A program made the position numbers and the translations under genes. A DNA stretch of 64,000 nt from Pseudomonas sp. LFM046 (GTDB lineage Bacteria > Pseudomonadota > Gammaproteobacteria > Pseudomonadales > Pseudomonadaceae): assembly GCF_000949385.2 (NCBI RefSeq), contig NZ_JYKO02000001.1:2256620-2320619 (forward strand), in the 5' to 3' direction. The notes under the pieces were generated by a model that was not told the origin of the DNA, searched no databases, and saw only the letters and a program-made list of their open reading frames with translations. Shown here piece after piece: positions 48,274-56,665 of this stretch. The first letter of the stretch is position 1; every line of letters begins with the position of its first letter.

Positions 48274-48569
48274 ACAGGGATGGCATCCGCGTACTGCGCA
48301 TCCTGGGGCGCGAGTACAGCATCAAGGCGCCACCCGGCGAGGAGCATGTACTGCGGGATGCGGCGGCGATGCTGCAGGCGGAGATATCCGCCAACAACAA
48401 GAAATTCCCCTACGTCACCGGCAGCGAGCTGGTGGTGCTGGCTGCGCTCAACCTGTGCGCACGCCAGCTGAGCGCCCCCAGCCGGCCCCACGAGCCGGAA
48501 GACGTCACCCAGCGTCTCGCGGCGCTCAATCGGCGGATTCGCGAGCAGTTGGACAATTCCGAGCGCTGA
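48270..48569 (+). CDS. ZapA-like cell-division protein
   Basis: A 99-residue protein with the ZapA N-terminal fold (VRILGREYSIKAPPGEEHVLRDAA) and a C-terminal helix for dimerisation. ZapA bundles FtsZ at the septum. The usual downstream companions of the main zapA, the 6S RNA and the ygfA-type gene, are not here. This may be a second, divergent copy (inference). Confidence 0.85.
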   Translation: MNRDGIRVLRILGREYSIKAPPGEEHVLRDAAAMLQAEISANNKKFPYVTGSELVVLAALNLCARQLSAPSRPHEPEDVTQRLAALNRRIREQLDNSER

Positions 48570-48600
48570 GGGTTGGAAACCCGACGCCCGAGACAGGAAC

Positions 48601-48692
48601 GCAGGATGGGGCGGGCGGCGTTCCGCTAGAGGGAAGCGAAACCCATTGAAGCATCGCTGATGGGTTTCGCTTCCCTCTACGCCATCCTACAA
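48601..48692. repeat. Long hairpin repeat after the ZapA-like gene
   Basis: TAGAGGGAAGCGAAACCCAT (48627-48646) and its exact reverse complement (48660-48679) form a perfect 20-bp stem with a 13-base loop. An outer CAGGATGG/CCATCCTAC pair extends it. The GGGTTTCGCTTCCCTCTA arm relates it to the repeats at 1-26 and 45297. Confidence 0.75.
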
Positions 48693-48726
48693 GTCTTCCT
48701 GGCTGCGCAGCTTCCAGTCTCCGGGG

Positions 48727-49677
48727 TCAGCCAATGACCCGCAGGATGTCGCCGCGGTTGAGTTCGGTGCGGCCGTCTTCGTACCACTGCGGAATGGCTT
48801 CCTTGAGCAGTTCCTTGTCGCCATCCAGCTTGAACGGCTGGGTGTAGCGCTTCTTGCGGTAGGCGTAGATGTAGTAGGTGCCGTCGCGGTAGAGGATGCG
48901 GTCGAAGGTGTAGAAGCCGATGTGCGAGCCGTTGCAGCGCGCAGTCAGCACCACGTCGCCTTCCTCGTACGGCAGGGCGCCTTCGGCACATTCATAGGTG
49001 AAGAACTCCCGGACATCGTCCCAGGCCACGCCGTCGCTGCTGGACTTGAGGTGCTTGCGAGCTTCGTCCTCGGACTGCTCCGAGTGGTCGCTGTACCAGA
49101 TGAACAGCGGAATGCTCTGGTTGCTGTCGTCCCCGAGCCAGCCTTCGGTGTCCAGGTACTGGGCGGTACGCGCCAGGCCAGCCTGCATGCGGCGGTGGTT
49201 CTGCTTGTAAGTGTCCAGCGCTTCCTCGAAGGCCAGCGAATGGTCGCAGGTCAGCACCCCTTCGGTTGCCTTGAGCGCCGCTACCTTGGCCAGGTAGGCG
49301 TCGTACAGGGCGGCATCGGTGGTCACCACGCAGGTGTCGCGCACCAGGCTCACACCCACCTGGGTGAAGTTGGCGCTGCCGAGGATCACGATGTCCGGCT
49401 CGATGAGGATCAGCTTCCAGTTGATGCTCGCGTGGGAGCGGAAGTCCACCGCCAGCGCCAGGGCCGGGTTGTTCTCATTGAGGCAGTGTTCGATGAAGTC
49501 GGGCGAGGTCAGCGAGTTGATGGTGCCGACCACGATGTCCAGTTGGTTGTCGTTTTCGATCAGTTGGTCGATCAGGGGCTCGGTGCCGCTGGCGAGGGCG
49601 GAAACTATCGTGACCTTCTTTCCGCTCAGTTCGCCAAGATAGGTTTCAAGGCTGTCTTCGTAATCCAGAATTTCCAT
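48727..49677 (-). CDS. PLD-like protein with an altered HKD motif
   Basis: A 316-residue protein. The first ~120 residues resemble a phospholipase D-like nuclease half: a VSALASG strand, then N86-W-K88...D95...GSANFT, where the expected HxK has Asn instead of His. The C-terminal half is unfamiliar and rich in aromatic and charged residues (WDDVREFFTYE, YRDGTYYIYAYRKKRY). I start at the ATG at 49677, which has CTGGAGA upstream; the frame before it is a shadow of the GNAT region. It may be a catalytically dead or atypical member. Function unknown. Confidence 0.65.
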   Translation of the reverse strand: MEILDYEDSLETYLGELSGKKVTIVSALASGTEPLIDQLIENDNQLDIVVGTINSLTSPDFIEHCLNENNPALALAVDFRSHASINWKLILIEPDIVILGSANFTQVGVSLVRDTCVVTTDAALYDAYLAKVAALKATEGVLTCDHSLAFEEALDTYKQNHRRMQAGLARTAQYLDTEGWLGDDSNQSIPLFIWYSDHSEQSEDEARKHLKSSSDGVAWDDVREFFTYECAEGALPYEEGDVVLTARCNGSHIGFYTFDRILYRDGTYYIYAYRKKRYTQPFKLDGDKELLKEAIPQWYEDGRTELNRGDILRVIG

Positions 49678-49841
49678 ACAGTCTCCAGCGACATCATTTA
49701 TTGCAATTTCGCCATTTTCGCACAGGTGCTGTCTTTCGCCAGCGTTCAGGCTGACTTGCGGACCCGCGTGAGCTCTTCTGACGCTCGACATGCAGCCCGA
49801 AGCACGGGGCTTCGGGGCGGGACTGGATGGAAATGTGCAAC

Positions 49842-50327
49842 TCAGCCGTTGCTTTCGGCGAACTCCCTCAGGGCGTCCCCGTCCAGGCGGTAGCGCACCC
49901 ATTCGTTCTGGGGCAGGGCGCCGATGGAGTGGTAGAAGTCGATGGCCGGCTGGTTCCAGTCCAGCACGCTCCATTCCAGGCGGCCGCAGTCGTTGGTGCG
50001 GGCTTCCCGGGCGATCTCCCGCAACAGCCGGCGACCGGCGCCGATGCCGCGCTGCTCCGGGGTGATGTAGAGGTCTTCCAGGTAGATGCCATTGCGACCC
50101 AGCCAGGTGGAGTAACTGTAGAAGTACACCGCGTAGCCGACGGGCTGGCCGTCCTTCAGGCACATCAGGGCGCGGGACGGGGCGTTGTCGGCGAACAGGG
50201 TGCGGCGGATGTCCTCGACACTGGCGATGACCTCGTGGCCGGCACGCTCGTAGACAGCCAGCTCGATGATGAAGTCGAGGATCTGTTGGGCGTCGTCAGG
50301 GCGGGCAGGGCGGATCTCGATATTCAC
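49842..50327 (-). CDS. GNAT N-acetyltransferase
   Basis: A 161-residue acetyltransferase. LEDLYITPEQRGIGAGRRLL holds the acetyl-CoA pyrophosphate-binding loop (R/QxxGxG/A), and WNQPAIDFYHSIGA is the C-terminal GNAT signature. It resembles diamine/spermidine acetyltransferase-like members (YFYSYSTWLGRNGIYLEDL), but the substrate is not certain. Divergent from the LysR gene at 50408. Confidence 0.87.
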   Translation of the reverse strand: MNIEIRPARPDDAQQILDFIIELAVYERAGHEVIASVEDIRRTLFADNAPSRALMCLKDGQPVGYAVYFYSYSTWLGRNGIYLEDLYITPEQRGIGAGRRLLREIAREARTNDCGRLEWSVLDWNQPAIDFYHSIGALPQNEWVRYRLDGDALREFAESNG

Positions 50328-50407
50328 GGTGGGGCTCCGGCTAGGGTTGAAGCGTTCATGCTAGAGCCTTTGCTAGAGTGCATGAAGTGCATTTATCTCA
50401 GTGAAAA

Positions 50408-51352
50408 ATGAAAGTCATGCATTCCATCCTCCGCCGGCTCGACCTCAATCTACTCGTCGCCTTCGACGCCCTGTACCGACACCGCAGCGTTACCTCCGCC
50501 GCCGCTGAACTGGCCATCAGCGCCTCGGCTTTCAGTCACGCACTGGGCCGATTGCGGGAGGCGCTGAATGACGAGCTGTTCATCCGCCAGGGCAACCGCA
50601 TGCACCCGACCCATCGCGCCGAGTTGCTGGTGGAGCCTGTGGCCGTCGCGCTGAAGGTTCTCGGTGAGGGGCTGGGGCAGTGGGAGCCCTTCCTGCCAGC
50701 GAGCAGCCAGCGCACCTTTACCTTCGCCGCAACCGACTACACGGCCTTCGCCTTGCTGCCGATGCTCATGCGGCGCCTGGAGCGGGAGGCGCCGGGCATT
50801 CGGGTGCGACTGGTGCAGTCGGAGCGCAAGGTGTCCATCGAGGACCTGGCCAGTGGCCGCATCGACTTCGCGTTGGGCTACAGCGAGGGGCGCGACCAGT
50901 TGCCTGGCGGCGTGGAAACCCTGGACTGGCTGATCGACCAGTACCAGGTCATCGCCAGTCGCAATCATCCGCGCATACGTGGGGCCCTGGACCTGGCGTC
51001 TTATCTGGCCGAGCGTCATGTCGTGGTGACGCCCTGGAACGAGGCCACCGGCGTCATCGATCACGTGCTGGAAGGGATGGGCCTGCGTCGGGAGGTGGCG
51101 GTTCAGCTGCCGAACGTGCTGGCCGCGCCCTTCATTGTCGGCACCACGGAGCTGCTGATGACCGTACCCGGGCACGCCGCCCGTACCCTGCAACAGGTGG
51201 CCGGCGTGGAGCTTTATCCGGCGCCGTTCGACATCCCACCCTACGCCTTGCGCATCTACAGCCACGCCAAGTACGCACGCAGCGACGCCCACGCCTGGAT
51301 GCTCGGCCAACTGCGCGCCCTGCGTGACGACCAGCCGCTAAGCTTGGCGTAA
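50408..51352 (+). CDS. LysR-family transcriptional regulator
   Basis: A 314-residue LTTR with DNA-binding domain LDLNLLVAFDALYRHRSVTSAAAELAISASAFSHALGRLRE and the NodD/LinR-like effector domain. An ATG three codons into the frame is an equally possible start. It is followed 25 bases later by the YeeE/YedE gene in the same direction and is divergent from the GNAT gene. Confidence 0.87.
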   Translation: MKVMHSILRRLDLNLLVAFDALYRHRSVTSAAAELAISASAFSHALGRLREALNDELFIRQGNRMHPTHRAELLVEPVAVALKVLGEGLGQWEPFLPASSQRTFTFAATDYTAFALLPMLMRRLEREAPGIRVRLVQSERKVSIEDLASGRIDFALGYSEGRDQLPGGVETLDWLIDQYQVIASRNHPRIRGALDLASYLAERHVVVTPWNEATGVIDHVLEGMGLRREVAVQLPNVLAAPFIVGTTELLMTVPGHAARTLQQVAGVELYPAPFDIPPYALRIYSHAKYARSDAHAWMLGQLRALRDDQPLSLA

Positions 51353-51377
51353 GACCCGGTCTGCGGAGGGCGAGGGC

Positions 51378-52310
51378 GTGATCCTGGTGGCGAGTGTCCT
51401 TCTGGCCCTGCTGATGGGCTTTGCCGTGCAGCGTGGCGGTACCTGCCTGGTGGCCGCGCTGGAGGAGGTGGTGCAGAAGCATCGCTGGACGCGGCTGCGG
51501 GCCCTATTGGAAACCTCCCTCTGGGTACTGGGCGGGTTCGTCCTGTTGCGGGCCTTCGATCGCCTGCCCCAGGTGCCCATGGGCTTTCCGCTGCACTGGC
51601 ACGCCGCGCTGGGGGGCGCCTTGCTGGGCGTGGGGGCGTTCATCAATGGCGGCTGCGCCTTTGGCGTGGTGGCGCGGATCGGCTCCGGACAGTGGGCCTG
51701 GCTGGCGACTCCCTTTGGTTTTCTCACCGGCTTCGCTCTGGCGGGCAGCAACCTGGGCATGACCTCCGCGATGCCGGTGGCGATTCCGGACTGGTTGCAG
51801 CAGGTACCCATCGGCTTGGCGCCCATGATCATCGCGGCGCTGGTGGCGCGGCTGGGTTGGCTGGCCTGGAACCGCTACAACGGAACGTCTGATGCCTCCA
51901 TCTGGTCGCCCCATCACGCCACCATCGTTCTCGGCGTCACCTTCTTGCTGCTGTTCGTCTGCGTTGGCGCCTGGGCCTACACGGACGTCCTCGCGGAGCT
52001 GGCCACGGGACGTTTCATGGAGTTGGGCGTACGCGGCCTGCTGTTGCCGGCACTGTTCGCGGGGGCCTTGCTGGGTGGCTGGACGGCGGGGATCTGGCAA
52101 CTTCGTTGGCCCAGCCCACGCGCCCTGGTGGACTGCTTCTGCGGCGGCGTGCTGATGGGGCTGGGCTCCAGCCTGGTGCCTGGCGGAAACGACAGCCTGA
52201 TCCTGTTCGGCATGCCGCTGCTCTGGCCGAACGCCTGGCTCGCCTTCGGCTGCATGTGCCTGGTGGTGCTGGTCAGCCTCTGGCTTGCGGGCCTTTTGAA
52301 GCGGGCATGA
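51378..52310 (+). CDS. YeeE/YedE-family sulfur-compound transporter
   Basis: A 310-residue inner-membrane protein with about nine helices. GFAVQRGGTCLV, GAFINGGCAFGV and DCFCGGVLMGLG are paired cysteine/glycine motifs characteristic of the family; the thiosulfate importer TsuA uses such cysteines. A terminator follows directly. It probably moves thiosulfate or a related sulfur species and may be controlled by the upstream LysR protein. Confidence 0.85.
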   Translation: MILVASVLLALLMGFAVQRGGTCLVAALEEVVQKHRWTRLRALLETSLWVLGGFVLLRAFDRLPQVPMGFPLHWHAALGGALLGVGAFINGGCAFGVVARIGSGQWAWLATPFGFLTGFALAGSNLGMTSAMPVAIPDWLQQVPIGLAPMIIAALVARLGWLAWNRYNGTSDASIWSPHHATIVLGVTFLLLFVCVGAWAYTDVLAELATGRFMELGVRGLLLPALFAGALLGGWTAGIWQLRWPSPRALVDCFCGGVLMGLGSSLVPGGNDSLILFGMPLLWPNAWLAFGCMCLVVLVSLWLAGLLKRA

Positions 52311-52337
52311 AAAAGCCCGGCAATTGCCGGGCTGTTT
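52311..52337 (+). terminator. Intrinsic terminator after the YeeE/YedE gene
   Basis: AAAAGCCCGGC-AATT-GCCGGGCTGTTTC: 8-bp perfect stem with a T-rich tail. A GTAGGGTGGGC...GTCCACC half repeat lies just beyond, at 52352-52373. Confidence 0.85.
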
Positions 52338-52420
52338 CATGGGATCTCCCCGTAGGGTGGGCTTCCGTCCACCGGCGTATCAGGCCGCTGGTTCAAGCCC
52401 CCTGACTGGGTATCCTCAGC

Positions 52421-53236
52421 TCAGGCCGCGTGGTCGAAGCTCTTACCCTTGGCCTTGCGCTCCACCTGCTGTCGGCACGCTTCACCGAAGGCTTCGAAGA
52501 TCTTCACCGAATCGGGGTTCTTCGCCGCCTGCCATTCCGGGTGCCACTGCACCGCGAAGAGGAAGGGCGAAAGACTCGGCGCGTGGATGGCTTCGACCAG
52601 GCCATCTTCGGCTTGGGCGATGGCCTCGATGCCTTTGCCGAGGGTCTTCAGGCCCTGGCCGTGCAGCGAGTTGACCTGGATGGTGTCGGTACCCAGCACC
52701 TTCTGCAGCCAGCTGCCTTCCTTCACGCGAACGCTGTGGGCGGGGGCGTACTGCACGTCAACCGGGTCTTCCGGGTTTTCGCGGTGGTCGTTGAAGCCGG
52801 CCTCGGCGTAGACCTTCTGGTACATGTCGCCGCCCAGGGCGACGTTGATTTCCTGCATGCCACGGCAGATGCCGAAGATCGGCAGGCCACGCTCGATGGC
52901 AGCGCGAATCAGCGGCAGGTCGAAGAGGTCGCGATCCTTGTCCTGGCCCTTTTCGGGGGTCAGATTTTCCTGGCCGTAGAGGGTCGGGTCGATGTTGCTG
53001 CCGGCACCGGTGAGGTACACGCCGTCAGCCATATCGAGGTACTGCTGGAGGTCTTCGGTGCCGCAGCAGGTGGGCACGAGGACCGGTACGCATTCGGAGA
53101 TTTCTACCAGCGGGACGATGTACTTGTGGGTCATCACCTGGTAGTCGTGGCCCTTGCGTTCCTGGGCGCCCATGGACATCAGGACGACCGGTTTACGAGT
53201 GGTCTGTTTCTTATTGCCAATGTTGCTGTTGGACAT
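52421..53236 (-). CDS. Gamma-glutamyl-GABA hydrolase-type class I amidotransferase (PuuD family)
   Basis: A 271-residue peptidase C26 enzyme. GICRGMQEINVALGG carries the nucleophilic Cys, and FAVQWHPEW carries the catalytic His and Glu. In the family this reaction frees GABA or a related amine from its gamma-glutamyl form during polyamine breakdown. No other puu/spu gene is adjacent. The N-terminal ~14 residues are a polar tail. Confidence 0.88.
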   Translation of the reverse strand: MSNSNIGNKKQTTRKPVVLMSMGAQERKGHDYQVMTHKYIVPLVEISECVPVLVPTCCGTEDLQQYLDMADGVYLTGAGSNIDPTLYGQENLTPEKGQDKDRDLFDLPLIRAAIERGLPIFGICRGMQEINVALGGDMYQKVYAEAGFNDHRENPEDPVDVQYAPAHSVRVKEGSWLQKVLGTDTIQVNSLHGQGLKTLGKGIEAIAQAEDGLVEAIHAPSLSPFLFAVQWHPEWQAAKNPDSVKIFEAFGEACRQQVERKAKGKSFDHAA

Positions 53237-53703
53237 ATTTCACCTTGGGACAGGCTCAGCCTATCGTTGCTGTGCAGGCGCGCCAGTGAGGTTTGGCGCT
53301 ACCTGAGATCTCGAGCACTGCCGGCAATCGTCGGGGCGATTTCCGGTCGAGACCTGCTATATAGCCTGCCAGAGCCGTTAAATATGTCAAACGATGTCAG
53401 CCGAAAACGTAAAAAATAATGGCCGATTTTTATCGGTTTTTCATGGATAAGCTATTGATTTAAAACAATAAATAGCTTGATGAGAAAATATTTTTCGGTT
53501 CAGCATCTAAAACGAGTGTTCAGAATGCTGGACTTCTGGTCCCGAGTCCCAAAGCCTCGTCCTAGAGCGTGGCCTTTCCCGTAGCGCAGCGTCCAGTCGC
53601 TGAAGCCGTCCGGATGACTGCCCATAGGCCTTCCGTGGCTTCTGGCCCGGATCGTGCTTTTCATGCCATGTTCTGCCGGCATGAATCGCAAGGCAGCCCC
53701 TTC
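53237..53703. other. AT-rich intergenic region with hairpins
   Basis: No protein gene is evident. On the plus strand CCGAT-TTTT-ATCGG-TTTTT (53423-53441) looks like a small intrinsic terminator, although no upstream plus-strand gene exists. AAGCTATT/AATAGCTT (53449-53478) forms an inverted repeat beyond it. A TATATA-like box near 53359 could start a transcript of about 75 bases ending at the terminator. The promoter of the PuuD-type gene must also lie in the left part. Confidence 0.4.
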
Positions 53704-54813
53704 ATGGACAACTCCCCGATCCCGTTCTTTACCCGCTTCATTACCCTCGCCGCGCTACTGGCCCTGGCCGCTTGCGGCACCCAGCGCCCGCTGGAGCCCA
53801 CCCTGACGCCAGCCGAGGTGCGCGCCAAGGTGGTCAAGCTGATGCCGGCCAAGGTGCCCGACCGCCAGGGTTGGGCAGCCGACATCCAGGCCGCTTTCGC
53901 CGCCCAGGACATCCGTCCCAGCGCCAGCAACCTCTGCGCGGTACTGGCAGTGGCCGAGCAGGAATCCACCTATCAGGTCGACCCGCAGGTGCCGGGGCTG
54001 GCGAAAATCGCCCGGCAGGAAATCCTGCGCCGCGCCGGGCGCGTGCATGTGCCGGCGTTTCTGGTGAATTCCGCGTTGAAGATCGACTCGCCCAATGGCA
54101 AGACCTACGACCAGCGCCTCAACGGGGTCCGTACGGAGAAGGAACTCAGCGCCATCTTCGACGACTTCATCGGCGTGGTGCCCCTTGGCCAGAAGCTGTT
54201 CGGCAGCTTCAACCCCGTGCACACCGGTGGCCCCATGCAGGTCAGCATTGCCTTCGCCGAAGCCAACGCCCGGGACTACCCGTATCCGGTGAAGGGCTCC
54301 ATCCGCCAGGAGGTCTTCACCCGGCGTGGCGGCCTGTATTTCGGCATCGCCCATCTGCTGGGTTACCCGGCCAGCTACCCGAAGCCGTTGTACCGCTTCG
54401 CCGACTTCAATGCCGGCTGGTACGCCAGCCGCAATGCCGCCTTCCAGAACGCCGTGAGCCGGGCTTCGGGGATTTCCCTGGATCTGGACGGCGACCTGAT
54501 CATCCACGGCTCCAGCAAGGCCGGCTCCACCGAGCTGGCGGTGCGCGCCCTGCAGAAGCCGCTGGACCTCAGCGACTCGGCGATTCGCCGCGACTTGCTG
54601 AAGGGCGACAGTCTGGAGTTCGAGGAAACCGACCTGTATGAGCGTGCGTTCGCCCTGGCCGAGAAGAGCGAGCGGCGCAAACTGCCGCGCCAGGTGATGC
54701 CGGGTATTGCCCTGAAAAGCCCGAAAATTACCCGCAAGCTCACCACCGAGTGGTTCGCCAAGCGGGTGGACGAGCGTTATCAGCGCTGCATGAAACGCGC
54801 TTCCGGGACCTGA
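53704..54813 (+). CDS. DUF1615 lipoprotein
   Basis: A 369-residue envelope lipoprotein. The signal ends in LLALAAC (lipobox, Cys24) when started at the ATG at 53704, which has AAGG upstream. A conserved AVAEQESTYQVDP segment resembles the Glu-containing helix of lysozyme-like transglycosylases, and the large C-terminal part is typical of DUF1615. It probably acts on or near peptidoglycan (inference). Overlaps the end of the convergent ChaC-like gene by 34 bases. Confidence 0.83.
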   Translation: MDNSPIPFFTRFITLAALLALAACGTQRPLEPTLTPAEVRAKVVKLMPAKVPDRQGWAADIQAAFAAQDIRPSASNLCAVLAVAEQESTYQVDPQVPGLAKIARQEILRRAGRVHVPAFLVNSALKIDSPNGKTYDQRLNGVRTEKELSAIFDDFIGVVPLGQKLFGSFNPVHTGGPMQVSIAFAEANARDYPYPVKGSIRQEVFTRRGGLYFGIAHLLGYPASYPKPLYRFADFNAGWYASRNAAFQNAVSRASGISLDLDGDLIIHGSSKAGSTELAVRALQKPLDLSDSAIRRDLLKGDSLEFEETDLYERAFALAEKSERRKLPRQVMPGIALKSPKITRKLTTEWFAKRVDERYQRCMKRASGT

Positions 54814-55508
54814 TGCCCGTCCAGGCCGGCGTCTTCGATCTCGTCCGCCACCAGACTCTGGATGCGCCACAGGTTGCGGTCGCGGATGCCGTGCTCCTCC
54901 AGCATGGTCACGGTGCGGAACAGGTACTGGGCCGCCGAGCCCCAGTGGCCGGCGGCCCTCGCCAGCACATGGGCGACCCGCTCCGGCGGCAGCTGGCCCG
55001 CATAGGCGTTGCCATCGCGGGCGGCGACGAAGGCGAGGGCGCGCAACAGCCCTTGCCCGGTCCGCACAGTGATCCAGCGCGGCACATTGGTGGGCGGGTT
55101 GGCGTCTATTTCACGGGCCAGCAGTTGCGCCAGCTGCCCTGAGTGATCCTGCGCCGGCAGTCGAAACGCCATGCCCTGGCAGCTGCCGCCCCGGTCCAGG
55201 GCCAGCATCAGCGCCGGGAACTCGCGGGTTCCGCGCCAGCGGGTGAGGGTGAGGCAGAAGGAACGGTGCCAGCCGAAGGCGGTGGCGCGGCAACTCTCGA
55301 GAAAATCGAACTCCGGGTTCCAGATCAGCGAACCGTAGGCGAACACCCAGAGTTCGGTCGGGCGGTATTCATCCAGGAGTGCCTCGGCCATGGCCGCGAA
55401 CTCGGCTTCCGTGTGCTCCCGGGTGCCGGGCTCGGGGCCCGGGTCCGGCTCCATCCGCTCGACGCGGGCGACCAGCTCGGCGGTCAGCTTCCTCGTGCTG
55501 CTTGCCAT
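54780..55508 (-). CDS. ChaC-like gamma-glutamylcyclotransferase
   Basis: A 242-residue enzyme with the glycine-rich VFAYGSLIWNP loop of the cyclotransferase fold and a GWHRSFCL strand. ChaC proteins split glutathione into 5-oxoproline and Cys-Gly. It is monocistronic. The first ~45 residues are an acidic extension. Confidence 0.87.
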   Translation of the reverse strand: MASSTRKLTAELVARVERMEPDPGPEPGTREHTEAEFAAMAEALLDEYRPTELWVFAYGSLIWNPEFDFLESCRATAFGWHRSFCLTLTRWRGTREFPALMLALDRGGSCQGMAFRLPAQDHSGQLAQLLAREIDANPPTNVPRWITVRTGQGLLRALAFVAARDGNAYAGQLPPERVAHVLARAAGHWGSAAQYLFRTVTMLEEHGIRDRNLWRIQSLVADEIEDAGLDGHQVPEARFMQR

Positions 55509-55624
55509 GTGACGGCACCGTTGCAGTGACTTGGAGATGGAGCCTAGTCCAAGCAGGCAAGCGCTTTCCGTGAGCGCTCAGAACACTTCCGCATAGCGAC
55601 TATTTCCACTGTGCGAGGGCGGCG

Positions 55625-56563
55625 TCAGTCCGAAATGGGCTGGTCTTCGGCCTCCAGTTCGGTCCATAGCAGGCGCGCCGGTGGGGAAAGCGGGGCGCCG
55701 CGGCGCACCACCACGGAGAAGGGTTCACTGCGGGAATGCAATTGCAGGGGAAGGGTCGTCAGGGTGCCGAGGCCGACCGCTGCGTCGGCGACTTCCGAAG
55801 GCATCAGGGCGATCAGGTCCGGGTCCTGGCGCAGCAGCATCAGCGTGGTGAAGGTGGACGCGGTTTCCACCGGGTAGCGCGGAAACTCCAGGCCCGCCTG
55901 GCTGAATTCGCGCTCCAGCACCAGCCGCATCGGCATGTTCGCCGGGAAGACCACCCAGCGGTAGCCGGCCAACTGCTCCAGGTCCAGATGCGTGGCGCTG
56001 GCCAGGGGGTGGGCTGGATTGGCGACCACGCGCAGCTGCTCCTGATACAGCTCATGGCTGTCGTAGGCATCCGGCCGAGGGCTGACGCTGGTTCGGCAGA
56101 TGGCCAGGTCCAGCCGGCCCTGGTCCAGCAGTCCCAGCAAGCGCGCGCTGGTGTCTTCCACCACCTCCACAGACAGCTCCGGCTGGGCCTCCCGCAGTCG
56201 CTCCAGGCTGCGCACCAGCAGCGGCACCGCGCCCATCACCACCCCCACCGACAAGCGCCCGCCCTGGCCCTGGAGAATGCCGATCATCTCGTCCCGCAGG
56301 TGCGCCAGATCGGTATGGATCAGCCGCGCATAACGAATGGCGCAGCGCCCCAGGTCATTGGGTTCCAGGCCCTGGCTGGTGCGGCTGAACAGACGCGCGC
56401 CGAAGGCCGCTTCGATCTCGTTCAACGCCTTGGTGGCGCCGGGCTGGGTGATGGCGATCTCTTCGGCCGCCTTGTGCAGCGAGCCCTGTTCATCCAGGGC
56501 GATGAGCAGGCGCAGTTGCTTCAGGCGCAGGCGGGAAACCAGGGCGGGGAGGGAGGCGATCAT
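55625..56563 (-). CDS. LysR-family transcriptional regulator
   Basis: A 312-residue LTTR of the PcaQ/GbpR-like group: RLRLKQLRLLIALDEQGSLHKAAEEIAITQPGATKALNEIE is the DNA-binding domain. It is divergent from the aldehyde dehydrogenase gene, with 102 bases between starts, and is its likely regulator. The group commonly responds to sugar acids or aromatic acids, which fits a ketoglutarate-semialdehyde dehydrogenase target. Confidence 0.88.
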   Translation of the reverse strand: MIASLPALVSRLRLKQLRLLIALDEQGSLHKAAEEIAITQPGATKALNEIEAAFGARLFSRTSQGLEPNDLGRCAIRYARLIHTDLAHLRDEMIGILQGQGGRLSVGVVMGAVPLLVRSLERLREAQPELSVEVVEDTSARLLGLLDQGRLDLAICRTSVSPRPDAYDSHELYQEQLRVVANPAHPLASATHLDLEQLAGYRWVVFPANMPMRLVLEREFSQAGLEFPRYPVETASTFTTLMLLRQDPDLIALMPSEVADAAVGLGTLTTLPLQLHSRSEPFSVVVRRGAPLSPPARLLWTELEAEDQPISD

Positions 56564-56665
56564 GGGGATGACGAATAGTTATCACGGGATCAGGAGCTCT
56601 CATTAGGCAGGCCACAGGGGGATTCGTAAAGTCCCCCGTCAACCCACGAGATCAGGGAGACGAGC

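Noticed and set aside
48570-48726. 6S RNA after the ZapA-like gene
   Set aside because: The interval is short and filled by the 20-bp-stem repeat; no 6S-like long hairpin with a central bubble is present.
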